A stretch of DNA of 64,000 bases from Peribacillus sp. FSL H8-0477 (GTDB lineage Bacteria > Bacillota > Bacilli > Bacillales > DSM-1321), in NCBI RefSeq assembly GCF_038002765.1, contig NZ_JBBODE010000001.1, positions 1,922,001 to 1,986,000 on the forward strand, in the 5' to 3' direction. The translations under genes and the position numbers were made by a program. Below the pieces are notes generated by a model. That model was given only the letters and a program-made list of their open reading frames with translations. It had not been told where the DNA came from and ran no database searches. Below are positions 54,697 through 63,994 of the stretch, piece by piece (position 1 is the stretch's first letter; every line of letters begins with the position of its first letter).

Positions 54697-55055
54697 GTTT
54701 CGGTTTTCCTCTCTCCTTTGGTTTACTGATCTAAAAATAGATCCTTTGAACCATTTTATCGCCTTAATAGTAAATAATTCTTACATTATTTTTCACATCT
54801 TAAAGTCAGTCATATCAAGAGCTGAACCCTCTTAATCAATCGATTGATTAAATTAATTTATTCTATTATATATTTACATTATCATTATTCACAATACTTT
54901 TTCCTATATAATCCAATAGTTTCGTAGGTACAAAGAATCAAAAAAGATTTTTCGTCACACAAACTATTATCCTATGATAAGATATTTAATGGAAATATAC
55001 CCAATTAATTATGTAAAACCCTTTATTTCCTAAAGAAAAATATTTGGAGGTTATT
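54697..55055. other. Divergent promoter region of tagF and a glucosaminidase gene
   Basis: About 360 bp, very AT-rich, without a gene. It holds a perfect 20-bp palindrome at 54832-54851 and T/A-rich -10-like words (TATAAT at about 54905). Confidence 0.55.
54832..54851. promoter_or_regulatory. Perfect 20-bp palindrome, possible operator
   Basis: TTAATCAATCGATTGATTAA is fully self-complementary and lies between two divergent cell-wall genes. Such a site suits a dimeric regulator. The regulator is not known. Confidence 0.45.
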
Positions 55056-57239
55056 ATGCAAAAAACTCTTTATGTATTACTTGCTTTTAGTTTATTGTTT
55101 TCAGTTGCTCCGCTCCCCAGTTCGGTTCTGGCGAACGATGCTGATCGTCAGACCACAGAAACACCCACACAAATGGATGTTTATTCAGACTCTGAAGGAA
55201 AAGAAATGTTACAAACTATTTCTAGTGAAATGGAATTCACGCTTCTTGAATCAGGGACAGAATTTTCAAAGATCAGCTTTTTAGATAATGAAAGCAACGA
55301 AACAATCGTTGGTTACATCCGTTCACTTACCACTCGTGAAAACACCGAAACAACGAACCCCTCACTGCCAATGGATGAGAAAATCGAAACACAGCAAAAG
55401 ACCAGTTCTACACTAAGCTTAAAAAAGTCTACCCTAGCTGTGGCAACTGCAACGATTAAAGGTGTTGCATTGAACAGCCCAACTAATATCTACCAAACAA
55501 ACGACACAAACTCAAACGTATTAAAAAGCTATGCACAAGGTACACTGCTTACATACTCGGAAAGCAACCATTCTGATTTTTATCAGGCGACCGTATATGT
55601 CAACGGTGTCGCTGTAACCGGATATATTTATAAACATGATGTTGAACTTCCGGTCAGCAATCCGCAAAACATTAAAGGCGTTGCTATAAAGAACCCTACG
55701 GTCATTTATGCGAAAGCTTCTGCAGGTTCAAAAGGAATCAAAACTTATGCACAAGGCTCTAACCTAACCTATAAACCCTATATAACTGGCTGGTATCAAG
55801 CGACCGTTTATATAAATAGTAAGGCTGTTACCGGTTATATCGATGCAAAAGATGTAACGGTACCTACACCTTCTCCAATTGCTCAAAAAGGGATTGGTTT
55901 AGCCGCACCCACAGCCGTTTATGCTAAAGCATCTGAAACAGCTAAGATACTTAAAAAGTACGTTCAAGGCTCCATTTTGAGTTATGAGACCTTTATTGCC
56001 GGCTGGACAAAGGCAACAGTCACTATTAACGGGAAAAAGAACACAGGCTATATAAAGGAAGCAGACCTACAGCCATTGCTGGCTGATAGAGGTGAAAGCA
56101 GCAAAGGGATTGGCCTTGTACAACCTACAGCCATCTATACAAAGGCTGCTGAAAGTTCGAAAGTCTTAAAAACATATGCACAAGGAACTGTATTACAATA
56201 TAAAACGTTATCCAAGGACTGGAATGAAGTAACGGTTTACGTGAATGGAAAAGCAACAACAGGTTATCTTAAAACAAAAGACCTTGAAGACGCATGGTCT
56301 TCTAGCCAAATTCTAAAAGGATTCGCTTTAAAGAGTCCTACAAACATTTATTCAAAAGCAGCAGTTAGTTCTAAGGTTTTAAAAACCTATAAAATGCGGA
56401 CCGTACTCAGCTACCGGGAGCTGTCTGCTAACTGGTTTGTATGTACGGTGACGGTTAATGGTAAAAAAGTGACCGGATATATCCACGCAAATGACGTCAA
56501 AGGCGTTTCTTATTACGACTTATCTATTGATCAAGCTGTTGCGATGCAAATGAAAGTTAACCCGCAAACTGATTCTTCTGGTTCATGGAAATCAGCAACT
56601 GCGGTACAAACGGAATATTATTTAAATCCAACGAATTTTTTACAAACAACATCATCCTTTTATCAGTTTCTAGACCTTTCCTCTGTTGCTGGAACGAATG
56701 CAAATGAATTAAACAGCACCGTTTTAAAAAACAAAGGCATTTTAAGCGGACAAGCTAGTTCGTTTATCTCAGCAGCAAAAACGTACGGAATTAATGAAAT
56801 CTATTTAATTAGCCACGCTTTGCTTGAAACAGGTCATGGGAATTCTTCTTTAGCAAATGGAATAGTGGTTTCAAAAGTGGACGGTAAAGCCGTAACACCT
56901 AAGAAGGTTTATAATATGTACGGCATCGGTGCTGTAGATAGATGCCCAGAACAATGCGGTTCCGAATACGCTTATACAGCAGGCTGGTTTACTCCGGAAG
57001 CGGCGATTATCGGCGGTGCCAAATTTATCGGCAACGGCTACATCAATGCAGGACAAAATACCTTATACAAAATGCGCTGGAACCCTGAAAAAATGGTCGC
57101 TAATGGGTATGCCACGCATCAATATGCATCAGATATTGGATGGGCAGTAAAACAAACGGTACAGATTGCCAATATGTACAGTCAGTTGTCCAAATACAAT
57201 TTAACTCTGGAAATTCCAAATTACTTGAATAATAACTAA
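55056..57239 (+). CDS. Secreted beta-N-acetylglucosaminidase with five SH3-like repeats
   Basis: A 727-aa autolysin. A signal peptide (MQKTLYVLLAFSLLFSVAPL..LAN) is followed by five wall-binding repeats of about 70 aa, each starting KG(V/I/F)(A/G)L-like and ending TGYI (about 135-480). The C-terminal glucosaminidase domain (about 495-700) is LytD type: EIYLISHALLETGHGNSS with catalytic Glu, MYGIGAVD and YKMRWNPEKM. It cuts glycan strands during growth or separation. ATG follows TTGGAGG. A paralogous catalytic domain is found at 59800. Confidence 0.92.
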   Translation: MQKTLYVLLAFSLLFSVAPLPSSVLANDADRQTTETPTQMDVYSDSEGKEMLQTISSEMEFTLLESGTEFSKISFLDNESNETIVGYIRSLTTRENTETTNPSLPMDEKIETQQKTSSTLSLKKSTLAVATATIKGVALNSPTNIYQTNDTNSNVLKSYAQGTLLTYSESNHSDFYQATVYVNGVAVTGYIYKHDVELPVSNPQNIKGVAIKNPTVIYAKASAGSKGIKTYAQGSNLTYKPYITGWYQATVYINSKAVTGYIDAKDVTVPTPSPIAQKGIGLAAPTAVYAKASETAKILKKYVQGSILSYETFIAGWTKATVTINGKKNTGYIKEADLQPLLADRGESSKGIGLVQPTAIYTKAAESSKVLKTYAQGTVLQYKTLSKDWNEVTVYVNGKATTGYLKTKDLEDAWSSSQILKGFALKSPTNIYSKAAVSSKVLKTYKMRTVLSYRELSANWFVCTVTVNGKKVTGYIHANDVKGVSYYDLSIDQAVAMQMKVNPQTDSSGSWKSATAVQTEYYLNPTNFLQTTSSFYQFLDLSSVAGTNANELNSTVLKNKGILSGQASSFISAAKTYGINEIYLISHALLETGHGNSSLANGIVVSKVDGKAVTPKKVYNMYGIGAVDRCPEQCGSEYAYTAGWFTPEAAIIGGAKFIGNGYINAGQNTLYKMRWNPEKMVANGYATHQYASDIGWAVKQTVQIANMYSQLSKYNLTLEIPNYLNNN

Positions 57240-57248
57240 CTAGATTCG

Positions 57249-57281
57249 ATCCTCAGGCATTGGGCCTGAGGATATTTTTTC
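57249..57281 (+). terminator. Terminator of the glucosaminidase gene
   Basis: Stem ATCCTCAGGC / GCCTGAGGAT followed by ATTTTTTC. Confidence 0.92.
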
Positions 57282-57407
57282 GACAATTCCTTCTATATTC
57301 TTGAATGCAAGCTAGAAACCAAGTAAACTGTAATAGTTATCCGAAATTTTTATAATTTTAATCCAGCAATGTAATTTTTTTACTGTTTATTTGTAAATAG
57401 AATGAGT

Positions 57408-57413
57408 TATAAT
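57408..57413 (+). promoter_or_regulatory. Probable -10 of the tagD-tagB operon
   Basis: A perfect TATAAT about 125 bp before tagD. No matching -35 at 17 bp, so moderate support. The rest of 57282-57537 shows nothing else. Confidence 0.4.
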
Positions 57414-57537
57414 GAAGTATTAACATATACTGTTAGCTACTTGTGTATTCAACTGTCGAAATAGATGCCGCCTGGGATTTACAGGGTTCCACCATACATT
57501 ACATCCATTTAAAATAGGATATACAGGAGGAAGAAGC

Positions 57538-57942
57538 ATGAAAAAAGTAATCACATATGGTACTTTTGATTTATTGCACTGGGGCCATATAAATCTATTA
57601 AAGCGGGCTAAAGCCCTTGGCGATTACCTAGTAGTAGCCATCTCAACTGATGAATTTAATGACTTAAAAAATAAAAAAGCTTACCATAGTTTTGAAAACC
57701 GTAAAATGATCCTTGAAGCCATTCGCTATGTAGATGAAGTTATTCCCGAGAATACATGGGAACAGAAAAAAGATGATATTATTCGTGAGGGAATTGACAT
57801 CTTTGTGATGGGTGATGATTGGGAAGGGAAGTTCGACGAACTAGCTGCGTATTGCGATGTTGTCTATCTTCCAAGAACAATTGGCATCTCAACAAGTATG
57901 ATCAAAAAAGACCTGACTAAAGTTAAAGTTCAAAATGGCTAG
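57538..57942 (+). CDS. tagD: TagD, glycerol-3-phosphate cytidylyltransferase
   Basis: A 134-aa enzyme (B. subtilis 129) that makes CDP-glycerol, the donor for TagB and TagF. The HxGH motif is HWGH (14-17) and the second signature RTIGISTS starts at Arg113. GGAGGAAG precedes the ATG. It overlaps tagB by 8 nt. Confidence 0.97.
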   Translation: MKKVITYGTFDLLHWGHINLLKRAKALGDYLVVAISTDEFNDLKNKKAYHSFENRKMILEAIRYVDEVIPENTWEQKKDDIIREGIDIFVMGDDWEGKFDELAAYCDVVYLPRTIGISTSMIKKDLTKVKVQNG

Positions 57943-59104
57943 AGAAATCGCCATCAGGCTTTATCTACACACCTTTAGTATCCTTTTTTCCATTTTTAGC
58001 ATCCTTCCATTAAAGTCAAAGGCTGTGTTTGTTACTTCCTTTGGCGACAATACACAATATATTTTAGATGAAATGGACAAGCAGGAGTTAACATGGAAAC
58101 GAGTTATTTTACGAACGTCTACTAGTAAAATAAAAGGCGAAGACGATGGTCATACCATCGTCTTTAACTTTGAAACGAAGAATATCATCCATCTACTTCT
58201 CTCGATTTATCATCTGGCAACAGCAAAACGAATTATTGTTGATAATTACTTCGGCTTTTTAGCTGCTATCTCTTTCCGACCAGGCGTTACCTGTACACAA
58301 ATTTGGCATGCAGCTGGAGCCATTAAGAAATTTGGATTAACAGATCCTTCTATCGCGGAGCGGACACCTGCCGCTAAGCAACGATTTATAAACGTCTACA
58401 AGATGTTTGATCATGTAGTAGCCGGCTCTGATGTAATGGCAGATATCTTTAAAGAAAGCTTTGGTTTGAGTGACAAACACTTCCTTTATACAGGGATTCC
58501 TAGAACCGATTTCTTCTTTAATCAACCTGCACTTACTGAAGCACAGCGCATATTGACTAGCAAATATCCCGAATGGGCTGATAAAAAAACGATTCTTTAT
58601 GCACCTACATTCCGAAACCAGACCCTACATTCCGGCAAGATTGCTCTCGACATCGATTTGCTATACCGCGAACTTAGCCAAAAAGGATATGTCTTACTGC
58701 TAAAACTTCACCCTGCCGTAACCGCAGATGTTGAACTCGAATCAGCCTATCCAGGGTTCGTACATAATTTATCTGACTACCCTGATATGAACGAACTACT
58801 GCTGGCAGCCGATTGTCTCGTCACTGACTACTCATCCATTCCGTTTGAATATTCTTTCCTTGGAAAACCCATGTATTTTTATGCTTACGACTTGGAAGAA
58901 TATCAGCAGGAACGAGGCTTTTGGGAGGATTACACCACCTCCATGCCAGGTCCCGTTTCACAAACAACAAACGAACTAATTGAACACATCAAGCGGAACG
59001 GCATTGATCAAAAGCAATTAATCGCCTTTAATCAAAAATGGAATCACTATTCCACTGGCCAATCCAGCAAAAACCTCGTTGATTTTCTTTTTAACAATGA
59101 ATGA
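57935..59104 (+). CDS. tagB: TagB, teichoic acid primase
   Basis: A 389-aa glycerophosphotransferase (B. subtilis 381). It adds the first glycerol phosphate to the ManNAc-GlcNAc lipid. An N-terminal hydrophobic stretch (about 9-27) anchors it at the membrane; ILYAPTFRNQ and VTDYSSIPFEYSFLGKPMYF are the family motifs. It is coupled to tagD. In B. subtilis tagB pairs with tagA, so the teichoic acid genes are arranged differently here. Confidence 0.9.
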   Translation: MAREIAIRLYLHTFSILFSIFSILPLKSKAVFVTSFGDNTQYILDEMDKQELTWKRVILRTSTSKIKGEDDGHTIVFNFETKNIIHLLLSIYHLATAKRIIVDNYFGFLAAISFRPGVTCTQIWHAAGAIKKFGLTDPSIAERTPAAKQRFINVYKMFDHVVAGSDVMADIFKESFGLSDKHFLYTGIPRTDFFFNQPALTEAQRILTSKYPEWADKKTILYAPTFRNQTLHSGKIALDIDLLYRELSQKGYVLLLKLHPAVTADVELESAYPGFVHNLSDYPDMNELLLAADCLVTDYSSIPFEYSFLGKPMYFYAYDLEEYQQERGFWEDYTTSMPGPVSQTTNELIEHIKRNGIDQKQLIAFNQKWNHYSTGQSSKNLVDFLFNNE

Positions 59105-59110
59105 CTTCAG

Positions 59111-59138
59111 GCTGTCGAGAACCCTCGACGGCTTTTTA
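59111..59138 (+). terminator. Terminator of tagDB
   Basis: Stem GCTGTCGAG / CTCGACGGC (one G-T pair) followed by TTTTTATT. Confidence 0.8.
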
Positions 59139-59146
59139 TTATTCAG

Positions 59147-59760
59147 TCAGCGGAAGTTTTCATCCTCATCACCTTTGCATAGAAATTCTTCTGTTTTGCA
59201 CAGCATGACTTCGTGATGCTTAAAATACCCAGGCTCAAGATTGGTTTGTCTTTTAAAAATAGGGTATCTTTCCTTTATGTCTTCAACTTCGTTATAGCCT
59301 TCCGCACAGAAAAGTGCCTGAAGCGCACACAATAGTCCGGTTCCGCACATACTTAAGCTCCAAGCGCACATAAACTCTCCCGTTCCGCACATAACAAATG
59401 CCGAGGTGATTAACACACTCCAGCTGCACAGATTTAAAGACCGGTTTGTCTTTTTTTAAAATAGGGTATCTTTCTTTTTTGTCTTCAACTCGCCTTTTGC
59501 ACAGAAAATCCTTAGTTTTGCACACTTTTTGGCCGCTTCTGCACAGGTTTAAGCTCCATTTGCACAGAAATTCTTCTGTTTTGCACAGGTTTCCCTCTGT
59601 TCTGCACAGTATGGATACCAAGATACCCAAAACACCCCAGCTGCGCAGGCTCAAAGATTGGTTTGTCTTTTAAAATAGAGTTTCTTTCTTTTTTGTCTTC
59701 AATTTGCCTTTTGCACAGAAATTCTTCAAGATGCCCCAGAAACGCGGGTTCAATTTAAAT
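59147..59760. repeat. Repeat locus D: 21-bp GCACA arrays in about 200-bp units
   Basis: GCACA (TGTGC on the other strand) recurs at 59198; 59304, 59325, 59345, 59366, 59387; 59426; 59499, 59520, 59541, 59562, 59583, 59604; 59713. Within groups the step is 21 bp (once 20). A flank starting AGA(T/C)(T/C)GGTTTGTC and running through TTTTAAAATAGGGTATCTTTC stands at 59238, 59438 and 59655. The core word is that of locus B, the flank that of locus C. No gene is supported in 59105-59799. Confidence 0.93.
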
Positions 59761-59762
59761 CA

Positions 59763-59797
59763 AGAAAACCCCGCAGACTTAAATCTGCGGGGTTTTC
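59763..59797. terminator. Bidirectional terminator by the PA14 glucosaminidase
   Basis: Stem AAAACCCCGCAGA / TCTGCGGGGTTTT with A- and T-runs on its sides, just after the minus-strand stop codon. Confidence 0.92.
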
Positions 59798-59799
59798 CT

Positions 59800-61662
59800 T
59801 TACTTTTTGTAGCGTGGTACGTCGTATGTGATGGTGTAGCTGTCGAGTAATTTATAGAGTTCGATGTAGTATTTGGTTTGTTTGGCTGCCCAGCCAATAT
59901 CTGAGGCATATTGGTGGTAGGCTCTCCGATTGGCATCCATATAGTCTGGATTCCATCTCATTTTATAAATGGTATCTTGCCCTTCATGGATATAATCCTC
60001 TGCAGCATAGCGAGCGCCTTCAATGATGGCTTTATCCACGCTCGTCCATCCCTCATTGAATGCTCGTCGTGCTCCGCATTCCAACGCACAGGTGTCATAG
60101 GCACCGATTCCATACATATTGTAGACTTTCTTTTCGTAGTTCTTAGCATCGTCCGGGAGAATGTCAATTTCCTTTTCAACCACCTGTTTGCCTTTTATAT
60201 TTACGGTTGTATAAACAGGTTTCCCTTTACTATCCAACTTGGCCTTCACTTTTATTCCCTTTGAAAGTCTTGACGTTCCTTTTCCCGTTTCCAATGAGGA
60301 ATGAGCGAGTAAGTAGATTTCGTTAATGCCATATTTAAAGCCTGCCTTAATAAAAGCATCAGCCCGGTTCTTTAAAATTCCTCGTTCAAATAAAATTTTC
60401 TGATTAATCTCAGCAGGATTTAATCCAGCAAAATCGGAAAGCTTAACAAATTGATAAAAATCTGGTGTACCCTTTTTCACCTGCTCTGGATTCAGGTAGT
60501 GTTTAGTATCTGCAGATGATGCGTTCACCCATCCAGTTTGAACCTTATACCATAGCTCTTTATCATCTGACACTTTAAAACCTAGAATTTTCACCTTCGT
60601 CTTCTTAGGTAAGGTGGCAAGTGTACGCGAAACTGTACTTGTTCCCGCTTTAATCACTGTCTTCTCCAGCATAGCACCACTGTTAATATTTTTCGAATCG
60701 AGTTTGACACTGACCGCGGGAATATAGGCAGAATATTTTTTATCTGTCTGTGGGTTCACTTTCATCTGAGCGGCCAACGCTTCGTTAAGTGTTATTCCAT
60801 AATTCGTGTAGGTAACCTGTTCTTTTTTTGCTTTCTTATCAAGCTTGACGGTTAGCTGTGCCGTCGCTTTTTTTTCATAATACTCGACCTTAATAATATG
60901 TATCCCTGCACTTAGAGCTATTTCTACATTAAATGTCTGCACATTGTCCTTCCACTGATCCACTTTCTTCACACCATCCACATAAATGCGGATTCCATCA
61001 TCAGCACCTCCGCTCAGCAGGTACGTGCCGCTTTTGGTAATATTCGTCCGCTTTTCAAAAACAGCTGAAAATTGGTTAGCTGGAATACTAGGGTCTGGCG
61101 AACCTGTTCCCCAGTTAGCATCTAGCGCAGAGAACTGCTTCTTCACAGCTTTCCCCGTTAAGTTCTGCTTACTATAAAACGTTGCTCCCCATTTTTCTAA
61201 AGGGGTGACTGAAGCCGCCTCTTTAATATTGACTTTAAGTTTCGCATTTTTTCCTATGTTATAATACTCCACTCTAATTGTATGGTTTCCTTTTGTCAGC
61301 TTTACCTGCTTTTCGAAATTGCGCTCTCCAGCCTTCCACTCATTTACCTTTCGTTTTCCATCCACATAAATCCGCAGTCCATCATCCGCTTTTCCCATCA
61401 GGACATAGGTAGTAGTTTTAGAAACCGTCATTTTCTTTTCAAAAGTGGCTGAGAACTTGCTGCTGGGAATCTTCTTGGCTGGTGATTTGGATCCCCAAGA
61501 AAAATTTATCGAATTAACAGTGCAGCTCACCTTCGCACCCTTAAAATTCACCGTTGGATAATACACTGCCCGCCAATTTTCACTACCCTGTGCTTGCGAT
61601 TCAATCGAGTAACCAAAGACCATTAATAAAGTAAACAACGATACTAGCAAACATTTTTTGAT
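59800..61662 (-). CDS. Secreted glucosaminidase with two PA14-like domains
   Basis: About 620 aa. A signal peptide (MKKCLLVSLFTLLMVFGYSI..QA) is followed by two PA14-like beta domains (about 28-140 and 155-270), each with ADDGLRIYVDG-type text, a linker, an SH3-like part (about 320-375) and a LytD-type glucosaminidase domain (about 395-600: EIYLLAHSSLETGKGTS, MYGIGAYDTC). PA14 domains often bind sugars. The start is unusual: an in-frame TAA lies at 61668-61666 and the first usable codon after AGGAG is ATC at 61662, giving a perfect signal peptide; a TTG four codons later loses the basic n-region and sits 22 nt from the site. Confidence 0.87.
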   Translation of the reverse strand: MKKCLLVSLFTLLMVFGYSIESQAQGSENWRAVYYPTVNFKGAKVSCTVNSINFSWGSKSPAKKIPSSKFSATFEKKMTVSKTTTYVLMGKADDGLRIYVDGKRKVNEWKAGERNFEKQVKLTKGNHTIRVEYYNIGKNAKLKVNIKEAASVTPLEKWGATFYSKQNLTGKAVKKQFSALDANWGTGSPDPSIPANQFSAVFEKRTNITKSGTYLLSGGADDGIRIYVDGVKKVDQWKDNVQTFNVEIALSAGIHIIKVEYYEKKATAQLTVKLDKKAKKEQVTYTNYGITLNEALAAQMKVNPQTDKKYSAYIPAVSVKLDSKNINSGAMLEKTVIKAGTSTVSRTLATLPKKTKVKILGFKVSDDKELWYKVQTGWVNASSADTKHYLNPEQVKKGTPDFYQFVKLSDFAGLNPAEINQKILFERGILKNRADAFIKAGFKYGINEIYLLAHSSLETGKGTSRLSKGIKVKAKLDSKGKPVYTTVNIKGKQVVEKEIDILPDDAKNYEKKVYNMYGIGAYDTCALECGARRAFNEGWTSVDKAIIEGARYAAEDYIHEGQDTIYKMRWNPDYMDANRRAYHQYASDIGWAAKQTKYYIELYKLLDSYTITYDVPRYKK

Positions 61663-61876
61663 AACTTACTCACTCCTAATTCCTAGTTTCCTCCCATTAT
61701 CTACTAAAATAGTTACTTTGTTAACCACTTTTTGACAATTAATCAGTTTTTTCGTGATAATTTGTGCCTAAAAACAAGGATATTAATAGGATTCAATTGT
61801 ATGACGTGTTAAAATTAGACAATTACATAAAAGACTCCTACTCTCAGAATCTAATACTTATAAAAGGAGACCCATA

Positions 61877-63994
61877 ATGAGACAATCCATTTTCTTATCT
61901 GCCGTTCTTATGGTTGGAATATTGACTTGTTCACCCGTAGATTTGACAGCCGCACAGTCCTCAACTGACAGTGTAAAAAATGAACTTTACGATAAAAATG
62001 AGTTAATTATCCAATTTAAACAAAATACAAATGAAAAAACCAAGCAAACACTAATCAAATCTATTTCCGCTGTGGAAGCATCGAAACTGACTGATCATCA
62101 ATTCTCCTTACTGACTCTTCCTAAAGGGCGCACCCTAGAAACTTCAGCCAAAAGTTTGCTCTCCCACCCAGAAGTCCTTTCTGCTGAGCCAAATTATAAA
62201 CTAGCACATTCGTATATCCCTACTGATTCGGATTACTCAAAGCAATGGTATTTAAAGAACCTAAACTTACCGGATACATGGGATTTGCCAAAAGGAAAAA
62301 CGGTGATTAAAACCGCCGTTATTGATGGCGGTGTCCAAGTGAGCCATTTTGATTTAAAAGGGCAAATAACAAAACCGTTTAATATCATTACTCGGAAGAA
62401 GACCCTCTTACCTAATGATCATGGCACACATATAGCCGGAGTCATTGCAGCTGTTCAGGATAATGAAGGCACTAGCGGTATCGCCCCTTCCTCTAAAATC
62501 ATTCCGGTGAATGTATTTAGAGAGGAAGAAGCCGATATTTATGACGTCGCTGAAGGCATCTATTATGCAATTGATGCAGGTGCAGATATTATCAATTTAA
62601 GTCTTACGACAAACGCCTATACCAACATTCTCGATGAAGCCGTACAAGCAGCTGCTGCTAGAGGAATCGTCGTCATTGCGGCAGCTGGTAATGAACATAC
62701 AGCCAAGCCTCGCTATCCAGCAGCCTTGAAAAACGTTCTAGGAATCAGCGCCATTGATAAGAATGATAAGCTTGCCTCCTTCTCTAACTTTGGGAAGTAT
62801 ATAGACTTTACGGCACCTGGAAAGGATATTTATTCGACTATTTCAGAAGACTCGTTTGGTACCATGAGCGGTACAAGTATGGCAAGCCCTATGGTCTCTG
62901 GGGTTACAGCACTCATACTTGCTAAAAACCCCTTTTTAACGCCATCTGAAGTCCTTTCAATTTTAAAAGAGTCGTCCACTGATCTTGGACCATCTGGATG
63001 GGATCCGCAATTTGGAAACGGGAAAATCGATGCACACAAAGCATTGGTCAATACACCTGAATCAATGACTAATCTTGAACTATCTGATAAATCGTTCACT
63101 ATAGAAGGATCGAATAAACTAAACATTTCATTCACTCCTCCTAAGGACACGACCATTTCGCTTTATATTGAAAATACCAATGGACAAATACTAAAGAAAA
63201 TGCTCACTAATCAGGCATCGAACGGGGAACCCATTTCCTATAACTGGGATGGGAAGCTTGACAATGGATCCTATCAATCTAGCGGAGATGTCAAACTTGT
63301 GATTAAGACTGCGAATGCCCGCCATTCCTTGATTACTAAAAAGAGCTTAAAGGTGAATAATACGCTTGTGCCCGAGCTGACTGTTTCAAAAACGAATTAT
63401 CTCTATTCACCAAAAGCGCAGGCTAAACTATCCATCCCTATCCGGTTGAATAAGGACGCGGTCATTAAAGCGGTTATCTTAGATAAGGCAGGTACTAAAG
63501 TACGAACCCTTCAAAAGAACAAACCGTTTACAGGCGGACGCCATACGCTTGAATGGAATGGTACGAATACCAACAGAAGCCAACTAAAAGATGGCAGCTA
63601 TACGCTTCGTATTTCTCTAATAGACAGTGATGGACGCGCTGGATTAACAAAGGACATACCAATTAAACTAGATACAGTGCCTCCTTCTGGATCAATTGTG
63701 AATTCCGATGTTCGCTTTAAAACAACCGGGAAATCAAAAATAGAAAATACGATTACCGTTACTGAATCTGTTACTGGGTCAGTCTCTATAATTGATAAAA
63801 ATGGTAAAATCGTAAACAGACTTTTAACCGATACTTCCTTTAAAATTGGTCAATCAAACGTGACTTGGAATGGTCAAACGAAGAACAAAAAAGCAGCCAT
63901 TAACGGTGACTATCGTTTCAAGGTCATTTTAAGAGATGAAGCAGGTAATTCACGTATTATTAAGAGTCCTCCTTTTCAATTAGTAAACGCATAA
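61877..63994 (+). CDS. Subtilisin-like serine protease (S8) with C-terminal repeat domains
   Basis: A 705-aa secreted protease. Signal peptide (about 1-26), an inhibitor-type propeptide (about 38-112), then the S8 catalytic domain with Asp150 (VIDGGV), His182 (NDHGTHIAG), oxyanion Asn272 (AAGNE) and Ser334 (GTSMASP). Two or three FlgD-Ig-like beta modules follow (about 400-705; WDGKLDNGSY, WNGTNTNRSQLKDGSYTLRI, WNGQTKNKKAAINGDYRFKV), probably for binding the surface. All catalytic residues are kept. AAAAGGAG precedes the ATG. In this family DegU often controls expression. Confidence 0.94.
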   Translation: MRQSIFLSAVLMVGILTCSPVDLTAAQSSTDSVKNELYDKNELIIQFKQNTNEKTKQTLIKSISAVEASKLTDHQFSLLTLPKGRTLETSAKSLLSHPEVLSAEPNYKLAHSYIPTDSDYSKQWYLKNLNLPDTWDLPKGKTVIKTAVIDGGVQVSHFDLKGQITKPFNIITRKKTLLPNDHGTHIAGVIAAVQDNEGTSGIAPSSKIIPVNVFREEEADIYDVAEGIYYAIDAGADIINLSLTTNAYTNILDEAVQAAAARGIVVIAAAGNEHTAKPRYPAALKNVLGISAIDKNDKLASFSNFGKYIDFTAPGKDIYSTISEDSFGTMSGTSMASPMVSGVTALILAKNPFLTPSEVLSILKESSTDLGPSGWDPQFGNGKIDAHKALVNTPESMTNLELSDKSFTIEGSNKLNISFTPPKDTTISLYIENTNGQILKKMLTNQASNGEPISYNWDGKLDNGSYQSSGDVKLVIKTANARHSLITKKSLKVNNTLVPELTVSKTNYLYSPKAQAKLSIPIRLNKDAVIKAVILDKAGTKVRTLQKNKPFTGGRHTLEWNGTNTNRSQLKDGSYTLRISLIDSDGRAGLTKDIPIKLDTVPPSGSIVNSDVRFKTTGKSKIENTITVTESVTGSVSIIDKNGKIVNRLLTDTSFKIGQSNVTWNGQTKNKKAAINGDYRFKVILRDEAGNSRIIKSPPFQLVNA

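Noticed and set aside
59147-59654. Two minus-strand frames with LCK/VCK heptads across locus D
   Set aside because: Same reason: the repeat step keeps frames open by chance. No ribosome site and the flanks are repeat DNA.
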